A stretch of 64,000 nt of DNA from Bacteroidota bacterium (GCA_021324735.1 JAJPIO010000009.1:124001-188000); one strand, 5' to 3'; numbered from the stretch's first letter, positions 48,755-59,140 are shown. Program-made: numbers and translations. The notes: generated by a model from the letters alone, not told the origin.

Positions 48755-50551
48755 TCACTTTTCTGCTTCGTGGACAGCGCTTAACGGCGCTACCTCGCTG
48801 GAAGTTCTCGTTTCAGCAAAATTGCCCGGCTCCATGCCTTTTTGAGTTACCCCCTGAGCAAGATGGACCACATGATGCTCCTGGAAATCCAGAGCAATTG
48901 GCGCGATGAGTTGCTTTAAGGTTTGGGTAAACGTAAGGCCGTATTTATTTAAGTAATACACGAGCGATAACTCACGCTCCTGAAGCTCGCCCGATGGCAA
49001 GATCGCTGCAAGCAGTTTATCGAGTTGTGCTTTAGCGGTCGAATGACGTTTGCGTTCGGCGGCGAGCGTTTTATCTTTAAAGTCGCGCAGTGAAGTCAGC
49101 AGCTTTCCTTTTAAGCTCGTAAGGGCGCCATCGAGTGTAGCATCTGCCTTCTTCACCGTATCACGAAGATCTTCAAGCGTCGTATCGATCTCCGTAATTG
49201 CAGCTTCGAATTTAGGAATAAGCTCGGTATCGATCAACGCATCGAATAATGCAGTATTGCGTCCGTGTGCTTCGGATAGCACATCTTCTGCTGTGACATG
49301 GAATTTGGTGAACACCCGTTCGAGCCGTTCTTCAATGATGGTAGCACTGAAGCGTGGATGAATGAGTGGCATGGGAAGCGATTCTGTCCACTCGTACGCC
49401 GCGCGGAATTGTGCGAAGTAGGCGATCTCACCGGGACCAGCAACATACGCGGCTGTTGGCAAGAGTGAATCCTGGAAGAGCGGTCGCATTACCACATTCG
49501 GACTGAACCGTTCTGGATGTTCGTCAACGGTCGCTAAAAGCTCGGCAAGCGTGAATGTCTTTCTTGTCCCGCGGAGAAAGAATATCCGCTCGGTTGCATC
49601 TGCAGTCTTTTCGCGTTCGACGATCGCAAGCCGTTCACCATCATCATTAATGTAAAACAGATTGAGTGCTCGCGGTTTTACCTGGGCGTGGTATGCTTCC
49701 TCCAGTTGTACCGATTGAAGAACGATCTTCTCGGAGAGAAGTGGTGATGTTTCGATCTCTTTATGAAACAGCTCCTTCCCAAGCGCTTTTAATTCGTTCG
49801 AATTCGCATCGACAAGGAGCAAGCCATCATCACCGAAATACTGCAACAGCATCGCGGCGAAAGCTTCGCTGAAGGAGCGGCCGGGCGAATAAAGCTGCCG
49901 TAGCAGATCTTGTACGCGATCGGAGAATTCTGTTTTGGGAAGCTTCGCCTGAAGACCTTCAAAGAACTCGTTTAGGGCCGTCTCTTCCAGTTTGGTCGGG
50001 CCGGCTTGTTTTCGCCACACGGGGGAAGGGTCGTTGCGTAGCTCACTGGGCACATACTTTACGCTTTCAACCTGTCCTTCCGCGCCGAGTACATGTACCG
50101 ATGAGATCTCTTCGAGATCATGGTCTTCTGTTTCGATCCAAAAGACAGGCACAAATGCAAAGCCTTCGTACTTCGCGGAGAGTGATTTCGCTAACTGTAT
50201 CGCACTATACGTTTTGTAGAACGTATAAAGAGGCCCGCCGAGTATTCCGGTCTGCTGACCGGTGACCACAGCCATTGTCTGTGGCTTTCGAAGTAATTCG
50301 AGATTGTGCTCGGCGGCATCGGTCAGCCCATTCAGTGAAGCGTGTAAATTTCGAATCGAATCGACGACCGTGTTTCGATGCTCGGCAGGAAGAGAGCGCT
50401 CGCGAAGGAGACGCCGGTCGATGATCTTTCGAAATTGCTCGTGCGGTGCCCGAGGGCTGAGGTCGAAAAAATTATGGATCGCGGACGAGTCGAACCGGGA
50501 AATATAGTCCTTAACAAGCGGCGTAAAGTAGGGGAGCGAAGAAATATCCAT
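48755..50551 (-). CDS. bshC: Bacillithiol biosynthesis cysteine-adding enzyme
   Basis: AVVTGQQTGILGGPLYTFYKTYSAIQLAKSL...FVPVFWIETEDHDLEEISSVHVL...MRPLFQDSLLPTAAYVAGPGEIAYFAQ. Confidence 0.92.
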   Translation of the reverse strand: MDISSLPYFTPLVKDYISRFDSSAIHNFFDLSPRAPHEQFRKIIDRRLLRERSLPAEHRNTVVDSIRNLHASLNGLTDAAEHNLELLRKPQTMAVVTGQQTGILGGPLYTFYKTYSAIQLAKSLSAKYEGFAFVPVFWIETEDHDLEEISSVHVLGAEGQVESVKYVPSELRNDPSPVWRKQAGPTKLEETALNEFFEGLQAKLPKTEFSDRVQDLLRQLYSPGRSFSEAFAAMLLQYFGDDGLLLVDANSNELKALGKELFHKEIETSPLLSEKIVLQSVQLEEAYHAQVKPRALNLFYINDDGERLAIVEREKTADATERIFFLRGTRKTFTLAELLATVDEHPERFSPNVVMRPLFQDSLLPTAAYVAGPGEIAYFAQFRAAYEWTESLPMPLIHPRFSATIIEERLERVFTKFHVTAEDVLSEAHGRNTALFDALIDTELIPKFEAAITEIDTTLEDLRDTVKKADATLDGALTSLKGKLLTSLRDFKDKTLAAERKRHSTAKAQLDKLLAAILPSGELQERELSLVYYLNKYGLTFTQTLKQLIAPIALDFQEHHVVHLAQGVTQKGMEPGNFAETRTSSEVAPLSAVHEAEK

Positions 50552-50661
50552 TCCGAAAACTGGTGAGATGTCTCAGAATTTGAACAGATTTTGCTATTGA
50601 AAGACTTCTTACGCAGAACAAAGGTAGGACTAAATCCGGCTGCCTATTGTTTTCTAACACT

Positions 50662-50844
50662 ATGCTTGCAACCTATACCTGTGCCGTTTGTGGCGAGGAA
50701 ATAGAAACGGTCGTCGATGAATCGCAGGGCCTCGATCAGGAATATATAGAGGACTGCGCCGTTTGCTGCAGACCGAATGTGCTGCGTGTGCACATCGATC
50801 CGGAAACGGAGACCGCAGAAATTGTAAGCGAATTTGAAGAGTGA
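50662..50844 (+). CDS. CPXCG-motif cysteine-rich small protein
   Basis: MLATYTCAVCGEEIETVVDESQGLDQEYIEDCAVCCRPNVLRVHID. Confidence 0.82.
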   Translation: MLATYTCAVCGEEIETVVDESQGLDQEYIEDCAVCCRPNVLRVHIDPETETAEIVSEFEE

Positions 50845-50851
50845 GGAATGT

Positions 50852-51172
50852 ATGGCTGAAGACATGTCGAAAATGCTCGAGCGGCTCCAACAATTGCAGG
50901 AGCAAATGGCACGAGTTCAACAGGACCTATCCGGGCAAACCGTAACGTCGGAATCGGGTGGCGGAATGGTAAAAGTTACCGTTAATGGTAAACAGCAGAT
51001 CGTGAAGATAGAGATCGATAAAGAGGTGATCGATCCGAAGGACTCCGAGATGCTCGAGGACCTGATCGTCGCCGCCGTCAATCGTGCCTTGGAGCGCTCG
51101 AAAGAGCTTGCCGACACTACGATGGCCGATGCTGCAAAATCGTTTTTACCACCAGGCTTTCCAATGTCATAA
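50852..51172 (+). CDS. ybaB: YbaB/EbfC nucleoid-associated protein
   Basis: MSKMLERLQQLQEQMARVQQDLSGQTVTSESGGGMVKVTVNGKQQIVKIEIDKEVIDP...LEDLIVAAVNRALE. Confidence 0.92.
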   Translation: MAEDMSKMLERLQQLQEQMARVQQDLSGQTVTSESGGGMVKVTVNGKQQIVKIEIDKEVIDPKDSEMLEDLIVAAVNRALERSKELADTTMADAAKSFLPPGFPMS

Positions 51173-51183
51173 TGCGGACATAA

Positions 51184-51215
51184 CCAGGATTACGCGGATT
51201 GGATGGATTTTCTGG
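51184..51215. repeat. Left arm of 32-nt inverted repeat around the GxxExxY gene
   Basis: ccaggattacgcggattggatggattttctgg; complementary to 51712-51743 with 3 mismatches. Confidence 0.9.
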
Positions 51216-51228
51216 ATCTAAATTTAAT

Positions 51229-51645
51229 ATGTCAAAACTTAGCGGATTAACTCTCGAGGATGGTGACCTTACCGGTCTCGTCATCGGTTGCGCAATGCGA
51301 GTACATACGACGATGGGATATGGCTTTCAGGAGTCGATCTACCAAAACGCTTTGGAAATCGAGCTGGCGAAAACAGAACTCGAATTTATTCGTGAGTACG
51401 AGATTCCGATTCATTATGATGGCAAAGTCGTCGGAGCCAGGCGTGTTGATTTTCTTATTGCGAACCGCATTCCAGTCGAACTCAAAGCTGTTGCTGTGCT
51501 TGAAGATGTGCATTTAGCTCAGGCTAAAAATTATTTGGAAGCGTACAACCTCCGGGTTGGCCTGTTGTTAAATTTTGGCTCCAAGAGCCTTGAAATAAAA
51601 CGCCTCATAAATTCGAGAGCTATTTTATCTCCGTCTAAAAATTAA
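51229..51645 (+). CDS. GxxExxY protein (PD-(D/E)XK-like)
   Basis: AMRVHTTMGYGFQESIYQNALEIEL...VGARRVDFLIANRIPVELKAV. Confidence 0.85.
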   Translation: MSKLSGLTLEDGDLTGLVIGCAMRVHTTMGYGFQESIYQNALEIELAKTELEFIREYEIPIHYDGKVVGARRVDFLIANRIPVELKAVAVLEDVHLAQAKNYLEAYNLRVGLLLNFGSKSLEIKRLINSRAILSPSKN

Positions 51646-51711
51646 TAATGGAGATAGCAGCTATTGCAGCGGTAGCGGCTTTGAGAGAGCCGCTTGTATT
51701 AAAAAGAATAT

Positions 51712-51743
51712 CCGAAAAATCCATCCAATCCGCGTAATCCCGG
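51712..51743. repeat. Right arm of 32-nt inverted repeat around the GxxExxY gene
   Basis: ccgaaaaatccatccaatccgcgtaatcccgg; reverse complement matches 51184-51215 with 3 mismatches. Confidence 0.9.
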
Positions 51744-51752
51744 TTCTATTCC

Positions 51753-52382
51753 ATGCTCTATACATCGCCTGCACTTGAAACTCTGATCGAGCGTCTTTCG
51801 CGTCTACCGACGATCGGTCGAAAGACGGCTCAGCGTCTCGCACTGTATCTGTTAAAGCAGCCGCGCGAAGATGTCGTTGCTCTTGCGGAGGCTATTGGTA
51901 CGCTTCAACAGCGCGTACATACCTGCAGCATTTGCGCGAATATTACTGAGGAGGACCCGTGCCCCATTTGTCGGGATCCACGACGCGATCATTCGGTCAT
52001 TTGTGTCGTCGAAGAACCGAATGATGTCCTTGTTATCGAGCGGACCAATGAGTTTAAGGGATTGTACCATGTGCTTGGCGGCTCGCTTTCGCCGCTCGAA
52101 GGTGTAGGGCCAGAGGAGCTTAAGGTGCGAGAGCTGCTGGACCGGTTGCGACAGGACGGTCCGGGAACTGACGGACGCGAACGCCCGGAAGTGCGAGAGA
52201 TCATCCTTGCTATGGACCCGAATGTGGAAGGCGAAGCGACCACACTTTACTTGGCGAAGTTACTTTCGCCATTGGTGGACCGTGTGTCGCGTATCGCTCG
52301 AGGCATTCCCATCGGAAGCGACCTCGAATATGCAGATGAGGCAACGCTGGCCCGAGCGCTGGAAGGAAGAACCGCCGTTTGA
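51753..52382 (+). CDS. recR: Recombination protein RecR
   Basis: LETLIERLSRLPTIGRKTAQRLALYLL...CSICANITEEDPCPICRDPRRDHSVICVVEEPNDVLVIERT...GGSLSPLEGVGPEEL. Confidence 0.95.
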   Translation: MLYTSPALETLIERLSRLPTIGRKTAQRLALYLLKQPREDVVALAEAIGTLQQRVHTCSICANITEEDPCPICRDPRRDHSVICVVEEPNDVLVIERTNEFKGLYHVLGGSLSPLEGVGPEELKVRELLDRLRQDGPGTDGRERPEVREIILAMDPNVEGEATTLYLAKLLSPLVDRVSRIARGIPIGSDLEYADEATLARALEGRTAV

Positions 52383-52406
52383 CAGGCTAAAAGCCTGTCC
52401 TACCTT

Positions 52407-53141
52407 ATGACCTGGTATAAAGACTGGTTTCGCGATGCGAATTATAGTGTCGTCTACGAGCATCGCGACGAGAGCGAAGCAGAGCAGTTGATCGAACTGA
52501 TCGAGCGCACGATCGGGCACGATCCGACGCGCCGTGTGCTCGATCTGGCGTGCGGTTCAGGCCGCCACGCTATCTCCTTTGCTAAACGCGGCTATAAGGA
52601 TGTAACCGGCATCGACCTTTCCCCAACGCTGCTTGCGGAAGCTCAGGCAGCCGCTAAAGAACACGGCGTTCATATCCGATTTTTGGAGCGTGATATTCGA
52701 GAAATTCCCCCGGAAGAGTTCGATCTTGTCACAAATCTATTTACGAGCTTCGGGTACTTCGATCAAGATGAAGAAAATGAGGAAGTGATCCGAACGGTCG
52801 CCGAACATCTTTCGCCAAACGGCTATTTCGTTATCGATTTCTTCAATAGTGCCTGGGTACAAAGAACGATCGTGCCGCATGATGAACGCTTGCTTCCGAA
52901 TGGGACACGGATCGTGCAAATGCGCTGGATCGAAGATGGCCGTATTGAAAAACGATTGCTTCTCCGTAATGCCACCGAGGCGCGAGAATATATCGAGTCG
53001 GTGCGCCTTTTCGATCTAAGTGATTTTGAGCGAATGTTTTCGAAAGCCGGGCTTAAACTGATCCGGGTGTTCGGCTCCTATTCGGGCAGCAATTATGACC
53101 GGGATTCCTCTCCACGGCTTATCATGTTCGCTCAGCGATGA
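52407..53141 (+). CDS. Class I SAM-dependent methyltransferase
   Basis: RRVLDLACGSGRHAISFAKRGYKDVTGIDLSPTLLAEA. Confidence 0.87.
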   Translation: MTWYKDWFRDANYSVVYEHRDESEAEQLIELIERTIGHDPTRRVLDLACGSGRHAISFAKRGYKDVTGIDLSPTLLAEAQAAAKEHGVHIRFLERDIREIPPEEFDLVTNLFTSFGYFDQDEENEEVIRTVAEHLSPNGYFVIDFFNSAWVQRTIVPHDERLLPNGTRIVQMRWIEDGRIEKRLLLRNATEAREYIESVRLFDLSDFERMFSKAGLKLIRVFGSYSGSNYDRDSSPRLIMFAQR

Positions 53142-53761
53142 CCCGAGCGTTCTTACTGGTTGCAGTATTCCTTATCACCCTCTCGGGCTGTGACCTCTTT
53201 TCCACTCGCACGCCTGAGCCGCCGAATACCACCAATACCTTCATCTGGACTCCGGCGACCACACCTACTTATCTGCTCCAAAATTTTACCGGTACACTGC
53301 AATCGCTCGATGCGCCGGATTACATTAGAGCATTCATTGGCACCACCGACTCGACATCTTCTGGCACGAAGAGCTTTTCCTTTGTGCCTGCCCCCGGGCT
53401 CGACCAAACATCCAGAAGTATCTTCACGAACTGGACGGTTGAATCGGAACGTGCATGGCTTTCGAGATTAAGTTCGCTGTTACCGGCAAAGAGTCAGCTT
53501 ACGGTGCTGCTTTCGAATGAAGTGACGGACGAGACCGGAAGCACGACCGCATCGATCTCGGCAGATTACACGATCTCCATTCCTACATCGAGTTCAACGG
53601 TACTGCCGAGTGTGGTGCAAGGCTCTTTTCAAATGCAACTGGCATTGGTAACGACGGAGCAAGGGACCAAAGAATGGCGCATCGTGTCGTGGTCCGATTT
53701 CCTGCCTAAGAGCGGTACCGGTCCGACGTGGACCGATCTTAAAGTCAAGCTATCATCCTAA
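53138..53761 (+). CDS. Putative lipoprotein
   Basis: MTRAFLLVAVFLITLSGCDLF lipobox. Confidence 0.7.
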   Translation: MTRAFLLVAVFLITLSGCDLFSTRTPEPPNTTNTFIWTPATTPTYLLQNFTGTLQSLDAPDYIRAFIGTTDSTSSGTKSFSFVPAPGLDQTSRSIFTNWTVESERAWLSRLSSLLPAKSQLTVLLSNEVTDETGSTTASISADYTISIPTSSSTVLPSVVQGSFQMQLALVTTEQGTKEWRIVSWSDFLPKSGTGPTWTDLKVKLSS

Positions 53762-54262
53762 ATGCAGATGAAGCTATTATTTGGCGTTCTTGCCGTCGCA
53801 TTTATTGCGGGGTGCAATCCCTTCGCGCCGAAGTTAGACGAGACGACGTCGAGTGCTCAGTTTGGCGATCCGCATACGATCGACGGATACTTTCAGGCAT
53901 TCAAATATGCCTATGAGTTTAAGGATACCACCCTGTACGGTACGCTCATCGCGCCCGATTTTATCTTCAGCTTCCGGGATTATAATCTGGGAGTCGATAT
54001 TCAGTGGGGACGTGACGACGAAATGCGAGCGACCGCCGGGCTTTTCGAGAACGCCGATGCGCTTACCTTATTATGGGGAGATATTCTTGACTCCTCCGGC
54101 ACTGCAACATCCTATAACATCACGCGTATCTTTTCGCTCGATGTGACCCTGAACGCGGGCGACATCGAGCACGTCGATGGCCGTGCCGTGTTTCATCTCG
54201 AGCGTCCGACGCCGGCCGATCCGTGGAAAGCCGCAAGCTGGCAGGACGAATCTAATTTGTGA
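53762..54262 (+). CDS. Putative lipoprotein
   Basis: MKLLFGVLAVAFIAGCNPF lipobox; abuts the previous gene. Confidence 0.7.
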   Translation: MQMKLLFGVLAVAFIAGCNPFAPKLDETTSSAQFGDPHTIDGYFQAFKYAYEFKDTTLYGTLIAPDFIFSFRDYNLGVDIQWGRDDEMRATAGLFENADALTLLWGDILDSSGTATSYNITRIFSLDVTLNAGDIEHVDGRAVFHLERPTPADPWKAASWQDESNL

Positions 54263-54274
54263 CGACAGAATACT

Positions 54275-56080
54275 TTGCCTTCTCTCGCTACCGTTATTAA
54301 TCCGCTAAAGCGTCTCGGACCGTTCGGGACACTCGATTTCATTCGCCGTAAGCTGATTAAGCGCCGCCGCTACGAGCGCATGCTGGAAGCAGTGCCACGC
54401 TCCAAAGCCACCGCATTACTCAAGCAGTTCGGACGCGGGGAGATAGTGCCGCTCCAGCCAGATCTTAAAGTGGTCCTGGAGCGAGCGGAAGCGATGCTAC
54501 GGGATGAGAATCTCTTTTTTACATTTCCGTACCAAACGCGCCTCGAGCGACCGTGGGAATACGATCCCTTCGAGCAAAAGCATTGGCCCCGCCGGCATTA
54601 CACCGAGCAAAAACTTCATGGGCCGGATACGCCTCGAGATGTAAAGATAGTCTGGGAGATCAACCGCTTTAAGGACCTGACAACGCTCAGCCAAGCCGCT
54701 CTCCTCACCGGTGATGAAAAATATGCACGAGAAGCCGAGCGCCGAATTCTTTCGTGGATAGAAGAGAATCCCTTTGCGGGAAGTATCAACTGGGCGAGCG
54801 CGCTCGAGATCTCGATCCGGTTGCTATCGTGGACGGCCACGCTCGTCTTATTGCGAGATTCGGGTTTCGAGGTTCATTCCAGGGCAAGCATTGCGCGGTC
54901 TGTTTACGAACAAGCCGCATACCTTGCTGCCGATCTCTCGATGGATAAAGTGGTGCCGACGAACCACCTTATCGGCGAAGCAGCAGGATTATTCGTTCTT
55001 TGTAATGTATGGGATTTCCCCGATCGTGATACGTACTCGCAAACAGCCCGAGAGATCCTCGAGCGAGAGATCCTTCGCCAAACATTTGCGGATGGTGCGA
55101 CGCGCGAAGCGACCAGTTGGTACCATCAATTTGTCACGCACTTTTTCGATCTCGCCGATCGTGTTTCCACGCGTGAGTTGCAACCGATGAGCGCTGAATT
55201 CCAAGAACGTCTTTCTAAAATGAAGACGTATCTCTCGGCGCTAACAGTGAATGGCGAAGTCATTCGTTACGGCGATGCCGATGATGGCTGGGCGATCTAT
55301 TTCGAGGGCGATGCCGACGCGTGGAAGACGTATCTCTTTGGTCCGGCTACAACGACTCCGGCCTTCGAGCATGGATACTTCCCTGAAGCGGAACAAGCGG
55401 CCATTCATATGGAGAATTCGTTTGCATTTGTCCGCGGAGGCGAGTTCGGTATGGGTGGCGCAGGCTATAGCTCCCACGCGCACGATGATTACCTCAGCCC
55501 GGTCATCTATCTGGGGGGGCTTCCGGTAGTGACCGATCCCGGTACGTATGTTTATAACGGTGATAAAGAATCGCGGGCGAGGTTTCGCGGGGAGACAGCC
55601 CATAATGGGCTGAAGGTCGGACGGGGAAGCGAGGCCGTTCAGCGTATGAATTTTGGATGGCATCGCGTGCGGCCGAACGCGCGACTCTCGAGCGTCGAGT
55701 TCAGTAATGACTATGCGATCGTGCTCGGCAAGTGTGCCGAATGGAATGGTGTATCGCGGAAAGTAATGGTAGGCGGCGCTATCGCCATCGTTCACGATGC
55801 GTTCGAGCACGAGCAAACATCTGCCGAATGGCGCTTTCACCTCGATCCGCAATGGAAGCACGAGTTTACGACCGAACAAGGCTCGCTGGGGTTCTCCAAT
55901 AAGCGTGGCGACCATGTCATGTTCGTCTTTAAAGGCCAATTCGATACAAAGCAGATCGAAACGTATGACTTTTCGCCCTCGTATCGTGTTGAGCAAAAAG
56001 CGCTCGTGATACATCTTACGGCGCAAAAACCGCTGGGGGCCTTCGAGGTCCGTATCGCTCTGGGACCGACCACTGAATGA
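54275..56080 (+). CDS. Heparinase II/III-like / alginate-lyase-type protein
   Basis: KIVWEINRFKDLTTLSQAALLTGDEKYA...NHLIGEAAGLFVL...HAHDDYLSPVIYLGGLPVVTDPGTYVYNGD. TTG start. Confidence 0.85.
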   Translation: MPSLATVINPLKRLGPFGTLDFIRRKLIKRRRYERMLEAVPRSKATALLKQFGRGEIVPLQPDLKVVLERAEAMLRDENLFFTFPYQTRLERPWEYDPFEQKHWPRRHYTEQKLHGPDTPRDVKIVWEINRFKDLTTLSQAALLTGDEKYAREAERRILSWIEENPFAGSINWASALEISIRLLSWTATLVLLRDSGFEVHSRASIARSVYEQAAYLAADLSMDKVVPTNHLIGEAAGLFVLCNVWDFPDRDTYSQTAREILEREILRQTFADGATREATSWYHQFVTHFFDLADRVSTRELQPMSAEFQERLSKMKTYLSALTVNGEVIRYGDADDGWAIYFEGDADAWKTYLFGPATTTPAFEHGYFPEAEQAAIHMENSFAFVRGGEFGMGGAGYSSHAHDDYLSPVIYLGGLPVVTDPGTYVYNGDKESRARFRGETAHNGLKVGRGSEAVQRMNFGWHRVRPNARLSSVEFSNDYAIVLGKCAEWNGVSRKVMVGGAIAIVHDAFEHEQTSAEWRFHLDPQWKHEFTTEQGSLGFSNKRGDHVMFVFKGQFDTKQIETYDFSPSYRVEQKALVIHLTAQKPLGAFEVRIALGPTTE

Positions 56081-57405
56081 AGCTTTCCGAACATCTCGAT
56101 AAAGGCATCTGGACCGTTGCCGATAAAACATTGCTCCTGCTCTACGGCTTTGGAGTCATTGTTCTCGTCGTTAACGTCATCCCGGCAGAGGAGTGGGGCG
56201 CATTCTTTCTCTTCCAGTCGATCTTTCTCGTTCTGTGCGTACTCGCCGACTCGATCTTCCTCCAACCGATGGTGAAGTTCGCGACCGAACACGAAGCCGA
56301 GGTGCAACATGTGTTAGCCGGAGGATTCAATCTCTATACGCTTACGATGCTGGGCTCGGGCGTCATCGTTGCACTGTTTTCGTCGGACCTGGCGAAAGTT
56401 TTCACTAGCCCGGAGCTGGGAGCAATGCTTCCGCTCCTGCCACTGCTTATTGCGCTCAGTATCTTTCGGAATGTCGGTATTCGGTATTTGCAGATCGACC
56501 TTCAAATTAACGCGATCTTTTGGGTTGACCTTGCTTTCTTCGGATCAATTCTGATCCTTACGGTACTTGCGAATGCACTCGGGATGTTCCACACGGCGAT
56601 GGACTTCCTCTATCTCAATATCATTGGCGCGACGCTTTCGAGCGTTGTAGCATGTGTCTTTTGTGCGAAAGCTTTTTTCACCATGCCGCTCTTTCGTGTG
56701 CCACGCCATGAGTACACGCGCATGCTATCGTTTGCGAGGTTTCAGGCCGGGACCAGCGCGCTGCTTACGCTTCAGCAGTGGTCGGATGGACTGATCGTCG
56801 GATTTTACTATACACCCAAAGAGGTCGCGATCTACGGTGCGGCAAAGAACATCTATCGCTTTCTCGATGCCGTGCGCGAAGGGGCAACGCTGCTTGTAGT
56901 GCCGATGACCTCGCGCCTGTACACGCAACGCGATCTCACTGGTCTCGGGACGCTCATCGAGAAATTATTATTTCTTGGATTTGCTGTGCTGGTGCCGGTC
57001 TCGTTCATTCTTGCTATTGGCGCGCCGATCATTTTCCGAATTCTCTACCAGGGGCATTACGATGCCGGTGCGGTCGTCTTCCAAATTCTCATTCTCTCCG
57101 GCTTTACGCTGCCGCTCTCGCTTATTGGCACGAACGCGCTTATCGGTATGGGCAAGGCAAAGGGACTCTTCCTCGCTACGCTTGGTGCTGTAGCCTCGTT
57201 CTTTGCGGCAAGCTATATTCTCGTACCACTGATGGCCTCGCGCGGTCAGGCGCTTGCCGTGCTTATCTCGATGACGGTCCTTGCCTTCCTGCAATTCTTC
57301 ACTATGCGGACAGAAGTCGCACTCTCAGCTAAAGGCATCATTCGCCGCGCACGCGATGCAAGAAGGTTTGTAAGGGAGCGAAGAAGTAAAACGAATGAGG
57401 TGTAA
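56077..57405 (+). CDS. Polysaccharide flippase (Wzx/MATE-like) membrane protein
   Basis: Multiple TM segments; ATGA overlap with the heparinase-like gene; FQAGTSALLTLQQWSDGLIVGFYYTPKEVAIYGAAKNIYRFLDAV. Confidence 0.8.
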   Translation: MKLSEHLDKGIWTVADKTLLLLYGFGVIVLVVNVIPAEEWGAFFLFQSIFLVLCVLADSIFLQPMVKFATEHEAEVQHVLAGGFNLYTLTMLGSGVIVALFSSDLAKVFTSPELGAMLPLLPLLIALSIFRNVGIRYLQIDLQINAIFWVDLAFFGSILILTVLANALGMFHTAMDFLYLNIIGATLSSVVACVFCAKAFFTMPLFRVPRHEYTRMLSFARFQAGTSALLTLQQWSDGLIVGFYYTPKEVAIYGAAKNIYRFLDAVREGATLLVVPMTSRLYTQRDLTGLGTLIEKLLFLGFAVLVPVSFILAIGAPIIFRILYQGHYDAGAVVFQILILSGFTLPLSLIGTNALIGMGKAKGLFLATLGAVASFFAASYILVPLMASRGQALAVLISMTVLAFLQFFTMRTEVALSAKGIIRRARDARRFVRERRSKTNEV

Positions 57406-57425
57406 GCTTCGAACAAGAGCATAAT

Positions 57426-58499
57426 ATGCGTTGTGTATGTGCCATAATCCTTCTCTTATCTTTTGCTTCTGAGGTAGCTTCAGCCCAGCAATTACCGGAT
57501 AGTGTTGGAGGCGAGCCTCAGGTCATCTTTATGAGAAACCATCATGTGAGTTATTGGAAGCATTACGAAGTTATTTACGACTCTGCTCGCACCGATACTG
57601 TGGTAGAACGTGAATTTCGTTTTTACTTACTGCCGGATAGTAGTATTCGGGAGGTTACCTATTATTCGGGCTCTCCAGAATCATATCTCCTCTATGATAA
57701 GTATAACCGGTTTTTAAAGGATTCTTCCTCTTCAGAGCTTTGGACATCAAAAATACTTTTTGATTCAACCCGGCGAACCTGGTTCACGATAGATACCACG
57801 ATTTACTGGCGCTCCGGCCTCGCTCCCGATACTACAGTGAATAAGAAAGCGAGCTATAGGCTCAAACAGGATAGTACTGTTGCATATCTTGGAGGCGACT
57901 CTATTGTAATAATGTATGATTCTGTTAAAAGGGTGAAAATTGAATCCCACTTCCGCTATGGCGGACCGCAAAGACCGATGGATATCTTTCAGCGTGATTA
58001 TTCTGATAGTCCTCGTGTGCTTACCGATAAGATCGTAGAACGATTCGACCAATATGGTCGGCTGGTATCGAAGGAATTGAGTACGCTGCCTCGGCAAATG
58101 TTCGGTGATCCCCCTTCCAAAAGAGAGTATTATTATACTTTACACGATTATTCGGTCCCGCATCACGAAAGAATCGTGGATTTTAAACTTGCTGAAAATG
58201 GAGACACTCTTCCTGGTAATCAAAGGGATTATGATTCGCTGACTCGTTGTGCTAAAAGTGACTCGTGGAACAGGTTTAAACCGGATCCACGAGATAGTGG
58301 ATGGAATATTAACAGCCCATCCACCACTTGTTTTGATACATCAGGCCGCGTGATCTCGTCGGAGTCGAACGGTATTTATACTACGTATGAATACATCGAA
58401 TCAGCCGATCATACCTTATCCGAGGTTTGGGAATACGAAAACGGTAAACTTAGAAGGTTGGAAGTCGATAAATACGAGTACAACCTTTATAAGCGGTAG
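57426..58499 (+). CDS. Secreted hypothetical protein
   Basis: Signal peptide MRCVCAIILLLSFASEVASAQ; no family recognised. Confidence 0.6.
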   Translation: MRCVCAIILLLSFASEVASAQQLPDSVGGEPQVIFMRNHHVSYWKHYEVIYDSARTDTVVEREFRFYLLPDSSIREVTYYSGSPESYLLYDKYNRFLKDSSSSELWTSKILFDSTRRTWFTIDTTIYWRSGLAPDTTVNKKASYRLKQDSTVAYLGGDSIVIMYDSVKRVKIESHFRYGGPQRPMDIFQRDYSDSPRVLTDKIVERFDQYGRLVSKELSTLPRQMFGDPPSKREYYYTLHDYSVPHHERIVDFKLAENGDTLPGNQRDYDSLTRCAKSDSWNRFKPDPRDSGWNINSPSTTCFDTSGRVISSESNGIYTTYEYIESADHTLSEVWEYENGKLRRLEVDKYEYNLYKR

Positions 58500-58537
58500 C
58501 TTATCCTCCATTGACCCGAGAAGCTTTTAGTCGCGAG

Positions 58538-59140
58538 TTACCGACCGCGCTCTGCTCCTCCATACTTGTATTCCCGCGCTTCGCGTGGCATATTCGGCGC
58601 GATCTGTGACATCGGCACTTCGCGGGTGCCTACACGCGCCCATGCCGGACGGTTGCCCGCCTGATCTCTCGCATGCTCGCGCTCTTCGAAGATCACGTGA
58701 CCGTCATTTTCATTATAGGCCCGCGGTACGACGGTGTGCCCATAGGGTACGTTAGTAATAAGACGCTGGTCGCGAGCGATCTGATCGTAATGCTGTTCGG
58801 CCCACGCCGGATAATTGCGTTGGTAATAGGCGTGGTTTTCCCATGGTTCACGTGAATTACGGTCGAGCATGACCACATAGGAATTGTCGAGGTCGACACC
58901 GTAAGGCACTGTCGCGCTGGAGACCCATGCACCATTGTTCTGGTAGTAATACTGACCGCTTCGGGCGTCGTAATACATTCCGTAATCGGGGAAGTAGTAA
59001 TACGGCACGGAAGCCGCATCCGAATAGACCGGCGCCCAGTACGGCGTTGATGCCGTTTGCTGGGATGAACCGCAGGCACTGAGCATCATGACAAAAAATC
59101 CGGTGATGAGAAGAGCGGAGGCTTTAAGTGAATACTTCAT
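58538..59140 (-). CDS. Putative lipoprotein, Tyr-rich
   Basis: MKYSLKASALLITGFFVMMLSACGSSQQ lipobox; YYYFPDYGMYYDARSGQYYYQNNGAWV. Confidence 0.65.
   Translation of the reverse strand: MKYSLKASALLITGFFVMMLSACGSSQQTASTPYWAPVYSDAASVPYYYFPDYGMYYDARSGQYYYQNNGAWVSSATVPYGVDLDNSYVVMLDRNSREPWENHAYYQRNYPAWAEQHYDQIARDQRLITNVPYGHTVVPRAYNENDGHVIFEEREHARDQAGNRPAWARVGTREVPMSQIAPNMPREAREYKYGGAERGR

Noticed and set aside
55241-56131. 296-aa minus-strand ORF
   Set aside because: Entirely antisense to the well-supported heparinase-like gene; sequence has no recognisable family and looks like a codon-shadow ORF.
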